From the NCBI GenBank assembly GCA_964416175.1, contig CAYQDF010000018.1:1-41514 (forward strand): a stretch of 41,514 bases of DNA, written 5' to 3'. The notes beneath the pieces are model-generated. The model saw only the letters and a list, made by a program, of their open reading frames with translations, had not been told where the DNA came from and searched no databases. The translations under genes and the position numbers were made by a program. Position 1 is the stretch's first letter. Each line of letters begins with the position of its first letter. This document shows, in pieces, positions 26,190-34,644 of this stretch. This DNA comes from CAYQDF01 sp964416175 (GTDB lineage: Bacteria; Chloroflexota; Anaerolineae; Anaerolineales; UBA4823).

Positions 26190-26368
26190 AACATATTTCA
26201 AACAAAATCTTTACAATTTTCGGGTAAGCTTTGTCCATAATAAGCGTCTTAATGCTTAGAAATGCTTTACACGCGAGTATTTTAGTTAAGGGATGTGGGA
26301 TCTTCGCCAGAAATCCTGTGATGAAGATTTATTAGTGGATCTGCCATCAACGATATGTGAGGTGTGTC

Positions 26369-27484
26369 ATGGGAAGCGGTCTTAAACTGTTTAAGATTAA
26401 AGGCATCCCGATTGGGCTGCATCCGAGCTGGTTCCTGATCTTTGCCCTCTTAACCTGGTCGCTTTCCAGCGGCTACTTCGCCCCGCAGATCGAAGGTGTG
26501 GATTCGTGGGGGATCCTGCTCCTGGGCCTGGCGACCAGCCTTTTGTTCTTCGCTTCCGTCCTGGCCCACGAGCTGGGGCATGCCTTCGTCGCCCTGCGGG
26601 AAAAAGTGCCCGTTAAAAGCATCTCCCTGTTCTTTTTCGGAGGAGTCGCGCAGATCGAGCGCGAACCACGCTCCCCAGGTGCTGAATTTCGCATCGCGAT
26701 CGCCGGGCCGTTGATCAGCCTGGGGCTGGCAGCGCTCTTCGGGATGGTACGCCTGGCTGGCAATGGCGTCTCTCTGATCGGAGAGCCAGCGGCTTATCTG
26801 GCGCGCATCAACTTCATCCTGGCTCTTTTCAACCTGATCCCCGGCTTCCCCCTAGATGGCGGGCGAATTTTCCGGGCCATCATCTGGAAGATCAACGGAA
26901 GTCTCTACAACTCCACGCGGATCGCATCGATCCTGGGCCAGATCATCGCCATTGGCTTCATCAGCTTCGGCGTGTTCAGCGTCTTCAACAACAGTTTCGG
27001 GAATGGGGTCTGGCTAGGTTTTATCGGCCTGTTCCTGCTCAATGCAGCTGGAAGCGCCCTTGCGCACAGCCGGGCCCAGGCGCAGCTGGAAGGGATCCCG
27101 GTGAACCAGGTGATGAGCCGCGCATACCCTCTTGTCGACAGCCGCACACCACTGGAGGAACTCGTCCGGATAACGCTTAACAACGCCGGGCCGGCCGCAT
27201 TCCTCGTGGACAGGCAGTGGGGGCCGCCGGGAATCGTCTCTTTACAGGAAATCGGGGCTGTGCCGCGTCACTTCTGGGACCGCGTCACCGCCGGACAGAT
27301 CATGAGACCAATGGACGTGTCAGCATCCATCGGCCCAGACATGCCCTTGCTTGCCGCCCTGCAGCACATGGAAACAGTTGGGCTGGCGCACGTCCCAGTG
27401 ATAGTCGGCGACCAGATCAAAGGATTCCTCTCCCGAGACCAGGTCCTGCGCTACCTGCGCCTACGGGCAGAGTACGGGATCTAA
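26369..27484 (+). CDS. Site-2 protease (M50) with CBS domain pair
   Basis: 371 aa. The start ATG at 26369 is chosen over the upstream in-frame GTG (26357) because GAGGTG lies 4 bp upstream. The zinc motif HELGHAF (about 67-73) and the third-ligand motif FPLDGGRIF (about 160-168) lie in membrane helices. PVKSISLFFFGGVAQIE is the family's membrane-reentrant region. The C-terminal part (about 240-371) holds two CBS motifs: VNQVMSRAYPLVDSRT, and AGQIMRPMDVSAS to VGDQIKGFLSRDQVLRYL. M50 enzymes cut transmembrane segments, often releasing a transcription factor; CBS pairs bind adenosyl nucleotides. The substrate is unknown. Upstream, 26190-26368 is AT-rich with only weak promoter-like text (TTTACA at 26210, CATAAT at 26236, spacing too long). 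Confidence 0.9.
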   Translation: MGSGLKLFKIKGIPIGLHPSWFLIFALLTWSLSSGYFAPQIEGVDSWGILLLGLATSLLFFASVLAHELGHAFVALREKVPVKSISLFFFGGVAQIEREPRSPGAEFRIAIAGPLISLGLAALFGMVRLAGNGVSLIGEPAAYLARINFILALFNLIPGFPLDGGRIFRAIIWKINGSLYNSTRIASILGQIIAIGFISFGVFSVFNNSFGNGVWLGFIGLFLLNAAGSALAHSRAQAQLEGIPVNQVMSRAYPLVDSRTPLEELVRITLNNAGPAAFLVDRQWGPPGIVSLQEIGAVPRHFWDRVTAGQIMRPMDVSASIGPDMPLLAALQHMETVGLAHVPVIVGDQIKGFLSRDQVLRYLRLRAEYGI

Positions 27485-27488
27485 GAAC

Positions 27489-28166
27489 CTAGTTTGAGAT
27501 GCCCGCTTCAGCGCAGACGCCGTCGAGCAGCCCCCAGTAGGCGTCCAAAGCCTGCCCAGCAGCCTGGATAATTTCGTCTCCTGAGGCGCCCGCCTCCAGA
27601 CAGTGAGCCAGGACCCGACGCTCCCCTGCGCGGTGCTCGAGGTCGGCTTCCGCGTGGACTTCAAAGTAAGCCAGAGCATCCGGTTCATCGATGCCGTAGA
27701 AGCTGCGCAGGCCGTCAGCTTTCTGGCGGGAGACTTCTGGCTGCTGCGATTCGTAAGCATACAGAGCGGCGAGCCCGGAAGCGATGCTCCTTTTCGATAA
27801 ATTCAGAAAGGTAACCACCATGCGCCTTGCGGCCGGATGGACTGCTGCGCTGGCGACGCTTTCCCGCGCGAGCCCCAGACCCGCGGCGAAGTCCAGCCAC
27901 AGCTCGTTGTGAGGCGCCGGGACGCCCAGCTCGTCGGCCAGGTTTCGCTCTAACTCGGCGATCACCTGCGGATCGTCCGCCGCCTTGATGGCCGCCTCGA
28001 GGTAGTGTGGGAAGGCTGCCACGTGGGGGTAATACACAGCAGCATACGTCGCCAGCTGTCCTCCGGTCAGCTCGCCGCGTTGCCAGGCGACGTAAAAAGG
28101 ATGGCAAAGGATGGAGCGCGATTGAATCAGCTGGTCAAGCTGCTTGAGGGTTTCTTCGGGTTGCAT
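27489..28166 (-). CDS. CADD-like haem-oxygenase-fold protein, predicted self-sacrificing pABA synthase
   Basis: 225 aa, starting at the ATG with AGGAGA 8 bp upstream; a longer frame exists but has no better start. It matches the Chlamydia trachomatis CADD protein (CT610) along its length: CHPFYVAWQRGELTGGQL, YYPHVAAFPHYLEA, GLAALYAYESQ and ALAYFEVHAEADLEHR. CADD uses a di-metal centre and sacrifices its own Tyr27 and Lys152 to make p-aminobenzoate for folate. The equivalents are Tyr25 and Lys149, and the metal ligands Glu79, His86, Glu139, His171, Asp175 and His178 are all kept. The older label would be TenA/PqqC-like. Close spacing to the convergent M50 gene (4 bp) says nothing about function. 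The function is inferred from residues; confidence in the family is high. Confidence 0.82.
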   Translation of the reverse strand: MQPEETLKQLDQLIQSRSILCHPFYVAWQRGELTGGQLATYAAVYYPHVAAFPHYLEAAIKAADDPQVIAELERNLADELGVPAPHNELWLDFAAGLGLARESVASAAVHPAARRMVVTFLNLSKRSIASGLAALYAYESQQPEVSRQKADGLRSFYGIDEPDALAYFEVHAEADLEHRAGERRVLAHCLEAGASGDEIIQAAGQALDAYWGLLDGVCAEAGISN

Positions 28167-28255
28167 GATTGTTTCTCCTGGTTGATTGGATTTCGGCGCC
28201 ATGAGCTCCGTTCCTGCAAAGAAGACTTCAAGTAGAAGCTCCCGGCTCAGACCCA

Positions 28256-28261
28256 ATTATA
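28256..28261 (-). promoter_or_regulatory. Probable -10 box for the CADD-like gene
   Basis: A perfect TATAAT on the minus strand (28261-28256) about 90 nt upstream of the start. No good -35 at 16-18 bp. Confidence 0.4.
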
Positions 28262-28376
28262 GCCTGATTTCGGAGTTACTTTATCCAAATTAAACCTGAC
28301 AGATCACCCGCTTGCTCAGCAGGCTGCGACCGGGAGAGCAGTCAGTTCATAGCCATCCGGGTGTGGGGCGGGAGCA

Positions 28377-28620
28377 TCACACGGAGGAAAGGCTCCTGCT
28401 GCGATCCAGCGTGAAGCGGATATACTCTCTTGTCTCGTCCAGGGCGATCCGATCCACCTCCTGGCGCGTCGCTCGTTCGATCAGTCCTCTCCAGCGTTCG
28501 CCTCAAGCGTGATCACGAGGAGATCGATGTCACTGTGTAGTGGGTCAATATCCCCCAGGGCAAGCGATCCATGCAGGTAAAGGCCAACGATCAGTTCACT
28601 TCTGCCACTGGCGGCAGCGC
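28377..28620 (-). pseudogene. Nucleotidyltransferase (MNT/AadA-like) remnant, frameshifted
   Basis: On the minus strand, 28594-28511 encodes GLYLHGSLALGDIDPLHSDI, then DLLVIT, the G-S-x10-D-x-D core of MNT/aminoglycoside-type nucleotidyltransferases. The frame then stops (TGA after ANAGED). A second frame from 28502 to a stop at 28377 reads protein-like text (ERWRGLIERATRQEVDR...ETREYIRFTLDRS), pointing to a frameshift near 28500. There is no start codon or ribosome-binding site before the core. Full family members are longer, so this is a broken gene or a fragment. The relation of the second part to the first is uncertain. The rest of 28167-28376 shows no gene. Confidence 0.5.
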
Positions 28621-28622
28621 AA

Positions 28623-28823
28623 TCAGAAGACCGCCAGGCTGAGTATTTCTGATCCGCAATGAATGCAGGTCTTCCTGGGCTTGGCCCCATACCAGGCATG
28701 CGTCATTTCGTACCTGGCGTCCTGGGTCGTGCCTTGGAGGCAGAAAATGCAGTGGATCGTATCTTCCCGGACCGGGGATATACAATATGGATAGAAATTG
28801 AGAATACCAGACGCATTGTTCAT
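28623..28823 (-). CDS. Possible small zinc-ribbon protein, 66 aa
   Basis: The ORF ends just before the nucleotidyltransferase remnant. It contains two CxxC pairs: IHCIFC (near residues 23-28) and TCIHCGSEI (near 51-59). Between them lies an ordinary-looking linker (TTQDARYEMTHAWYGAKPRK). This is the spacing of a small zinc ribbon. The ATG at 28823 has no clear ribosome-binding site, and the ORF covers the promoter region of the divergent lipoprotein gene, so it could be non-coding. No family recognised. Confidence 0.4.
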   Translation of the reverse strand: MNNASGILNFYPYCISPVREDTIHCIFCLQGTTQDARYEMTHAWYGAKPRKTCIHCGSEILSLAVF

Positions 28824-28864
28824 TGTACAATTGTGGAACCAATCCTGGTGAACGGAGGACGGCG

Positions 28865-29596
28865 ATGAAGTTATATTCCCTTTGTAAAGTATTCATCTTA
28901 CTTTGTGGTGTTTTGATCGCAGGATGCCAACCAAGACCTCAAACCACGGTTTCGGAGATCTACAATCCCGAGATCGATCCCCGTGAATTTGTTGACCGGG
29001 TAGACAACCTATACTACCCGCTGATCCCCGGCACAAAATACGTCTACGAAGGACAGACGGAGGAAGGCCTGGAAAGGATCGAAGTTGAAATCCTCTCCGA
29101 GACCAGGATCGTTATGGGCATTGCTGCCACAATCCTGCGCGATAGAGTGTACCTGGAAGGTGAGCTGATCGAGGACACTTTCGACTGGTTCGCCCAGGAT
29201 AAAGACGGCAACGTCTGGTATCTGGGCGAGGAAGTAAGCAACTATGAAGGTGGGGTATTGATCGATCACGCAGGTTCCTGGGAGGCTGGGATGGACGGGG
29301 CGCTGCCAGGGATCGTCATGTACGCCGACCCAAGTGATCACCTCGGCGAAACCTACCGCCAGGAGTACTATCTGGGCGAGGCCGAAGACATGGCTGAGCT
29401 GATCAGCGCCAGCGAGAGCGTCACCGTTCCCTTCGGTTCTTTTGATAACGTCGTGCAGACCAGGGATTTTACCCCGCTCGAGCCCGGCCTCGAGGAACAC
29501 AAATATTACGCGGCTGGGATCGGGCTCATCAAGGAAGTCAATCCAGATACTGGAGAAGAAATCGTCTTGATCGAGTACACGCCAGCGGGCGAGTAA
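28865..29596 (+). CDS. Lipoprotein of unknown function
   Basis: 243 aa from the ATG at 28865, preceded by GGAGG 5 bp upstream; an upstream in-frame ATG (28823) would spoil the signal peptide. The start is a lipoprotein signal: MKLYSLCK, a hydrophobic stretch, then the lipobox LIAGC with Cys20 expected to be lipidated. The mature part has YYPLIPGTKYVYEGQTEEG, DWFAQDKDGNVWYLGEEV, GSWEAGMDGALPGIVM and TVPFGSFDNVVQTRDF, suggesting a beta-rich extracytoplasmic domain seen in many hypothetical lipoproteins. The function is unknown. It faces the VOC gene convergently. Confidence 0.82.
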   Translation: MKLYSLCKVFILLCGVLIAGCQPRPQTTVSEIYNPEIDPREFVDRVDNLYYPLIPGTKYVYEGQTEEGLERIEVEILSETRIVMGIAATILRDRVYLEGELIEDTFDWFAQDKDGNVWYLGEEVSNYEGGVLIDHAGSWEAGMDGALPGIVMYADPSDHLGETYRQEYYLGEAEDMAELISASESVTVPFGSFDNVVQTRDFTPLEPGLEEHKYYAAGIGLIKEVNPDTGEEIVLIEYTPAGE

Positions 29597-29618
29597 AGAC
29601 CCTGCCGAGATCCCGAAC

Positions 29619-30047
29619 TCAGGGCAATTTCAGGTTCCCTGCCGAGTCGAATTGGAAGAACGGATTCCAGGCGACCTCCCATAAATAGCCCTCTGGGTCG
29701 GAGAAGTAGCCGCTGTACCCGCCCCAGAACACATGGGAAGCGGGCCTGACGATCGTGGCTCCGACCTTTTCAACCGCCTGGAGAACGGCATCCACTTCTT
29801 CCTGGCTCCTGGTATTGTAAGCCAGCGTGACTCCGCTGAATCCGCCGCCCTCTGGAGACACGTTCGCGTCCCCGGCGAGCTTCTCGCGCGGATAAAGGGC
29901 TAGGACGACCCCGCCCACCTGGAAAAACGCCACATCGTCCTGGCTGGCGCTGGAAGGCATCCAGCCCAGACCATCCCGGTAAAACCGCAGGGCGCGCTCG
30001 AAATCGCGCACGCCCAGGGTGATAAGGTGAAGGTTCTGTCGCATCAT
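29619..30047 (-). CDS. VOC (glyoxalase/bleomycin-resistance) superfamily protein
   Basis: 142 aa, one VOC module pair. LHLITLGVRDFERALRFYRDGLGWM is the typical first beta-alpha unit, and the second ends YSGYFSDPEGYLWEVAWNPFF, with His7 and Glu near the C-terminus as likely metal ligands (HLITL and WEV). Family members are glyoxalase I, dioxygenases and resistance proteins; the reaction here is unknown. Two ATGs are adjacent (30047 and 30044); AGGAG touches the first, so the second may be the real start. It lies 3 bp after the acyl-CoA dehydrogenase stop, so it is the last gene of that unit. Confidence 0.8.
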   Translation of the reverse strand: MMRQNLHLITLGVRDFERALRFYRDGLGWMPSSASQDDVAFFQVGGVVLALYPREKLAGDANVSPEGGGFSGVTLAYNTRSQEEVDAVLQAVEKVGATIVRPASHVFWGGYSGYFSDPEGYLWEVAWNPFFQFDSAGNLKLP

Positions 30048-30050
30048 CTC

Positions 30051-31520
30051 CTAACCTGCCCCCACCCCTTCGGCCTGCCTGTGCAGCAAAGTTTCCGCAG
30101 TGAAGCTGGCAAGGCGGCGGAAGACGGGCTCTGCACGCGCCTCCCGTTCCAGTTCGGGGAGCGCCAGCAGTGCTTCCACTTCGCCGGCCACTTCCTCCAG
30201 CTCCTGAGGCCGCGCGGCCGGCGCAAGGTGATGGAAGAGCAGTTCATGCGCCCTTTTCCGCTCCATGGCTTCCAGGCCGTCCAGGATTTGCCGGTGAGGG
30301 GTGCCTTCCCAGATCGGCAGGACCATGGCCTCGCGCAGCCACCTCTCGACCCCAAACTCCGCCAGGACGCCCATGCCCCCGTGGACTTCCATCGCCCATT
30401 TGGCAGTCAGGACGGCCAGCTCGGCAGTCCAGTACTTCGCCAGGTGGGCAACCACCCTGAATAAGTGATAGCGCGGCGAGTAGGGCGGGATCTCCTCCCA
30501 GACCTGGTCCAGAAGCTGAACAGCCTCCCAGGCCAGGGCGAAAGCTTCCTGCAACCGGGCAGCTCTTTCCTGGAACTGCTGGCGGAGCAGGGGGTGATCG
30601 AGGACAGGTTTACCGAAAGCCACCCGCGAGCTGGCGAAGGTGAACGCCTCGGCGATGGACCGCTGCATCAGAGCGACGCTCGCCACCGAGTTCGCCACCC
30701 TGGAGATGTTCAGCACCTCCAGGATGAGGTAGATGCCCTGTTCGGGTCCGCCCAAGAGATAAGCTTCGCTTCCCCGCAGCTCGACCTCGCCGGTCGGCAC
30801 GGAGCGCGTGCCGGTTTTGTCCTTCAGGCGGCGGATAAAATAGTTCAGGGTTCCATCCTCGCGATACCGCGGGAGGAGGAACAGGGACAGGCTGCGCACT
30901 CCGGGACCGGCACCCTCCCGCCTGGCGGCGACGACCGCCAGCTCTGCGCCGGCGTTGCTCGCAAAATACTTCTCCCCGTCGAGAGCCCATCGCTCCCCCT
31001 TCTTCCTGGCAGTGGTCTCCACCCCTGCGCCCAGGTCGGAGCCGCCCCCGGCCTCCGTCATCCAGGTGGCGCCCTGCCAGACGGTTTCGTCTCTTCTTAA
31101 GAGCGGAGGGAGGAAACGGCTCTGGACCTCCCTATCGCCATATTTCACGAGGGGGACCGCTGTAGAGAGCGACACCGTGTAGGGACAGTAAAGCCCTGGG
31201 TCATAGAACGCCGTGAGGTAGCCGAGCAGATAGGAAGGGATCAACGACTTGCTCTCGAAGACACGCCAGACAACACCAGCACGATACCCCTGGTGGAGCA
31301 TCTCCCAGTAGGCGGGTGGGAAGAGGATTTCATCGACCCGCTTCCCGAATACATCGAACATCCTGAGCCAGGGGGTGCCGCCCCGGTCGATAGCGGTGGA
31401 GATTTCTTTGCCCATTTCTTCCCACCAACTCTGGTATTCCATGAGGCGGGCCTCGATGGGGAGCTCCCCAAGCGCGCTTTTCAAGAACTCGACGGGTGAA
31501 TCCTGGATTTCGAGTTGCAT
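30051..31520 (-). CDS. AidB-like acyl-CoA dehydrogenase family protein
   Basis: 489 aa, longer than the common 380-aa enzymes. N-terminal helices are followed by the FAD-binding region GATWMTEAGGGSDLGAGVETTA (about 152-173), KYFASNAGAELAVVAARR, FIRRLKDKTGTRSVPTGEVEL and SRVAFGKPVLDHPLLRQQF, then LPIWEGTPHRQILDGLEAM. The IWEG segment is like that of the AidB branch. Residues after about 435 form an extra helical C-terminal domain, also as in AidB. AidB-type proteins are flavoproteins induced by alkylation in E. coli; many relatives have unknown substrates. The start has GGGAG 10 bp upstream. It is likely co-transcribed with the VOC gene. Confidence 0.85.
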   Translation of the reverse strand: MQLEIQDSPVEFLKSALGELPIEARLMEYQSWWEEMGKEISTAIDRGGTPWLRMFDVFGKRVDEILFPPAYWEMLHQGYRAGVVWRVFESKSLIPSYLLGYLTAFYDPGLYCPYTVSLSTAVPLVKYGDREVQSRFLPPLLRRDETVWQGATWMTEAGGGSDLGAGVETTARKKGERWALDGEKYFASNAGAELAVVAARREGAGPGVRSLSLFLLPRYREDGTLNYFIRRLKDKTGTRSVPTGEVELRGSEAYLLGGPEQGIYLILEVLNISRVANSVASVALMQRSIAEAFTFASSRVAFGKPVLDHPLLRQQFQERAARLQEAFALAWEAVQLLDQVWEEIPPYSPRYHLFRVVAHLAKYWTAELAVLTAKWAMEVHGGMGVLAEFGVERWLREAMVLPIWEGTPHRQILDGLEAMERKRAHELLFHHLAPAARPQELEEVAGEVEALLALPELEREARAEPVFRRLASFTAETLLHRQAEGVGAG

Positions 31521-31610
31521 GGTTCAATCATCTCCCACGGTTAGCCTTGACCAGTGACCAACCGCCGGTGAGGTAGAGCACCTCGCTGCAGCCCCTGAGT
31601 TGGATTCTCA

Positions 31611-32291
31611 TCAGCCGCCGGTGATTGCCGCTTCTATCCCGAGTAAGTCCTGTATGAATAACTCTATATCGATGTTAACAGCCTCCAGGTTATCTCTTTC
31701 GAGTCCCGACTGGATGAGGGTAAGCCTTTGGGGCAGGCGCTCGGCAAGATCTGAACCGAACGTTTCGATCTGCGGGAGCAGCGCTTCCAGCTCTTGCTGG
31801 GTATCTTGAAGCGCCGCTTTTGCTCCTTCCACATCGTCCCGGGAGAGAGCCAGCCGGGCCTCGTTCACATCAGCCAGGACCTGCATCAATTTCAATCGGG
31901 TTTCGGCCCTGGCCAGCTGCTCCTGAAGGGATTCATTGCTGCTTTCCAGCGAAGCGATCGTGGTTTTGTTTTGCTGGAGAGTTGCATCCATCCGATCAAT
32001 CTCGATCTGCAGATCAGCAACGTCCTGTTGAGCCTGATCCAATGCCGACCGGGTCTCGGAAAGAGAGTCGGATAGCGGCTTGTAGCGCAGGAAGTGGTCC
32101 GCGGCAGCTCCGGCAAAGAAGAAGACCAACAGGATCGCCAGCCAGATCGACGCCTTGCGCAAGAGATGCTGGACGCGATCCGTCTCCGGCTGTGCAAGTT
32201 TGACTGGCCCCGGTGATACCGGCTCGCTTTGCTCCCCTGACTCGCCGGGAGCGAATTCCGCGGGTGTCTTTGTTTCATCTTCCTGATTCAT
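31611..32291 (-). CDS. Membrane-anchored coiled-coil protein
   Basis: 226 aa from the ATG at 32291 (GGGAG 9 bp upstream; the upstream in-frame extension is not protein-like). An acidic N-terminus (residues 1-50) precedes one membrane segment (about 54-72, ASIWLAILLVFFFAGAAADHF). A heptad-rich coiled coil then spans about 78-145 (LSETRSALDQAQQDVADLQIEIDRM... IASLESSNESLQEQLARAETRLKLMQ), followed by a helical end. No family is recognised. It lies between formate dehydrogenase and the acyl-CoA dehydrogenase genes, with its own probable promoter. It may be a scaffold or envelope protein. Confidence 0.75.
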   Translation of the reverse strand: MNQEDETKTPAEFAPGESGEQSEPVSPGPVKLAQPETDRVQHLLRKASIWLAILLVFFFAGAAADHFLRYKPLSDSLSETRSALDQAQQDVADLQIEIDRMDATLQQNKTTIASLESSNESLQEQLARAETRLKLMQVLADVNEARLALSRDDVEGAKAALQDTQQELEALLPQIETFGSDLAERLPQRLTLIQSGLERDNLEAVNIDIELFIQDLLGIEAAITGG

Positions 32292-32354
32292 TAGGTAGGC
32301 TCCCTTTTTTAACCTCTCTGCTGGCTGGCAGGTCGACGGCAACAATCTCAATGG

Positions 32355-32360
32355 ATTATA
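32355..32360 (-). promoter_or_regulatory. Probable -10 box for the coiled-coil gene
   Basis: A perfect TATAAT on the minus strand lies about 63 bp before the start at 32291. The -35 region (CCGATG) is poor. Confidence 0.4.
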
Positions 32361-32450
32361 CTCGAGCAGAATTCCCCATCGGATCGTGCGATACGAACTT
32401 GCCAATTATTCGACAGGCAGAATCTCGCACCTCAAATTCAAAATTCGAGG

Positions 32451-34613
32451 TCAATACCTCCCTCTGACCAGTCCTGCCTCGGGATGAGCCAGCTCGCTTT
32501 CCTTCGTCTGGATAACACGGACTGCGCAGGCCTTGTACTCGGGGATCTTCGCCAGGGGATCGAGCGCATCGATGGTCAGCAAATTGGCAGCTGCCTCGGC
32601 GAAATGGAAGGGGATGAAGACCACACCCATGGTGGTCTTGTTGGTGACTTTGGCGCGCAGGGCGATCGATCCGCGCCGGGAGGAGACGCGCACAGCCTGC
32701 CCATCGGCGATATTCAGCCGGGCAGCGTCAGCCGGGTTGATCTCGACCAGCGCCTCTGGATAGAGATCATCGAGCTTGGAATTGCGCGTCATCGAACCGC
32801 CGTGCCAGTGTTCCAGCACGCGACCAGTCGTCAGGATCAAAGGGTACTCGTCATCTGGCATCTCCACCGCGGGGTGGTATTCCAATGGATGGAACTTCCC
32901 ACGCCCTCGTGGGAACGAGCCGGCGAACAGGAACGGCGTCCCCGGGTGCTCGTCGTCCCAGACCGGGGTCTGCAACCCCTCTTTTTCGATGCGCCAGTAC
33001 TTCACTCCGGCGTACTCGGGGACGACGTTTCCCATTTCTTCCAGCACCTCGGATGGATGTAAATAATCCCAAAAGGCCGAGTTCGGGCGTCCCAGGCGGG
33101 CTTCGATCCGCTTTGCCAGGTCGCAGAGGATCTCCCAGTCCGGGCGGGAGTTCCCCCGTGGGGCTATCGCCTGCCGCACTCGCTGCACGCGGCGGTCCGT
33201 GTTGGTGAAGGTGCCGTCTTTCTCCGCCCAAGAGGCGGCCGGCAGGAAAACATCGGCGTACGCGCCCGATTCGTTGATAAACAGGTCCTGCGCAACCAGG
33301 AATTCCAGGTGTTCCATCTGGTGGCGGGTGTGGTTCAAGTTCGGTTCGGACATCATCGGGTTCTCACCCATGATGTACAGGCTGCGCACCCCTCCCGGAC
33401 CGACCGCGCTCAGGATCTCCGTGGTCGTCAGGCCGCGCTTGCGGTTCAGGCCTCCGGGTTCGACGTTCCAGGCGCGCTCCCATCTTTCAGCGTTCGCCGG
33501 ATCATCGACCAACATGTAACCGGGGTAATGCCAGGGCATGGCGCCCGAATCGGACGCGCCCTGGACGTTGTTCTGCCCCCGGAGCGGATTCAGCCCGGTG
33601 CCGCGTCGCCCGATATGCCCCGTGAGCAGGGCCAGGTGGATCAGGCTCATGGCGTTGTCCGTGCCGTGGGAATGCTCCGGGATCCCCAACGCCCAGTAGA
33701 TGGCCCCGTTCTTCGCCGTGGCATACATGCGCGCCGCCTCGATGATCAGGTTGCGGTCCACGCCCGAGATCGCTTCTGCGTACTCCGGGGTGAACTTTTC
33801 CATCGATCTGGCAAACTCCTCAAACCCCTCCGTTCGCTCCTGGATGAAAGCTTCGTTGTACAGCTTTTCCTTGATGATGACATGCGCCATCGCGGAGAAG
33901 ACCGGGACGTCGGTGCCGGGTTTCTCCGGAAGCCAGAGGGCGGCGTAGTTGACCATCTCGATCCGCCTTGGATCGACCACGATCAGCCTGGCGCCGTACT
34001 TCTCGACTGCGGCCTTCATCTGTAGAGCGATGATGGGGTGCGTTTCGGCGGTGTTCGAGCCGGTGATGATGAACACGTCGTTTTCGATCACCTCGGCGGC
34101 GGTGTTGCTCATCGCCGAAGAGCCGATTGCCATCTGCAGGGCGACAACGGAACCGGCGTGACAAAGCCGGGTGCAGTGATCTACGTTATTGGTGCGGAAG
34201 AGCGCCCTGAATATTTTTTGAAGCAGGTAGTTATCCTCGTTGGTGGCTTTAGCGCAGCAGTAGACCGCCAGGGCGTCCGATCCATCGCGCCGGTAGATTC
34301 CCACCAAGCGGTCGGCGACATAATCCAGGGCTTCATCCCAGGAGACTTCCCGCCACTCCGAGAGATCGAAAGCCTGGGTTCGCGTTCCGGGCAATTGGGT
34401 CTCCTTCCGGATGAGCGGCGTCGTCACCCGCCCCGGGCTGTAGATGAAATCGTAGCCGAAGCGGCCCTTGACGCACAGGTTGCCGTGGTTGACGACCGAA
34501 TCAAACGGTGAGGTCACCCTGAAGATGTAATCACCTGTAATATGAAGTTCCAGGTTGCAGCCCACTCCACAGTAAGGGCAGGTGGTAGGGATGATGCGGT
34601 CCGCCTTTATCAT
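32451..34613 (-). CDS. Molybdopterin-dependent formate dehydrogenase catalytic subunit
   Basis: 720 aa. A [4Fe-4S] site of Cys12, 15, 19 and 47 (TTCPYCGVGCNL, NLCVKGRFG with Lys49) opens the protein. The active-site segment reads NNVDHCTRLCHAGSV; Cys151 takes the place of the selenocysteine of E. coli FdhH, and His152 follows. It is encoded by TGT, not TGA. HGTDNAMSLIHLALLTGHIGRRGTGLNPLRGQNNVQGASD is the bis-MGD-binding region. A C-terminal MGD-binding domain (YPLILTTGRVLEHWHGGSMTRNS) closes it. It oxidises formate to CO2 (or reduces CO2). It lacks the N-terminal NuoG-like ferredoxin part of long FdhA proteins; that is the next gene upstream. The nearest expected complex is an NAD-linked, electron-transferring Fdh. 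Related molybdopterin enzymes cannot be fully excluded. Confidence 0.88.
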   Translation of the reverse strand: MIKADRIIPTTCPYCGVGCNLELHITGDYIFRVTSPFDSVVNHGNLCVKGRFGYDFIYSPGRVTTPLIRKETQLPGTRTQAFDLSEWREVSWDEALDYVADRLVGIYRRDGSDALAVYCCAKATNEDNYLLQKIFRALFRTNNVDHCTRLCHAGSVVALQMAIGSSAMSNTAAEVIENDVFIITGSNTAETHPIIALQMKAAVEKYGARLIVVDPRRIEMVNYAALWLPEKPGTDVPVFSAMAHVIIKEKLYNEAFIQERTEGFEEFARSMEKFTPEYAEAISGVDRNLIIEAARMYATAKNGAIYWALGIPEHSHGTDNAMSLIHLALLTGHIGRRGTGLNPLRGQNNVQGASDSGAMPWHYPGYMLVDDPANAERWERAWNVEPGGLNRKRGLTTTEILSAVGPGGVRSLYIMGENPMMSEPNLNHTRHQMEHLEFLVAQDLFINESGAYADVFLPAASWAEKDGTFTNTDRRVQRVRQAIAPRGNSRPDWEILCDLAKRIEARLGRPNSAFWDYLHPSEVLEEMGNVVPEYAGVKYWRIEKEGLQTPVWDDEHPGTPFLFAGSFPRGRGKFHPLEYHPAVEMPDDEYPLILTTGRVLEHWHGGSMTRNSKLDDLYPEALVEINPADAARLNIADGQAVRVSSRRGSIALRAKVTNKTTMGVVFIPFHFAEAAANLLTIDALDPLAKIPEYKACAVRVIQTKESELAHPEAGLVRGRY

Positions 34614-34644
34614 AGTACCTCCAAGAACACCTCACGAATCACGT

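Noticed and set aside
25089..26201. 370-aa minus-strand ORF over recD2
   Set aside because: Shadow of RecD2, which has intact helicase motifs.
34170..34190. Possible selenocysteine in the formate dehydrogenase active site
   Set aside because: The codon in CTRLCH is TGT (Cys), not TGA, and no SECIS-like need arises.
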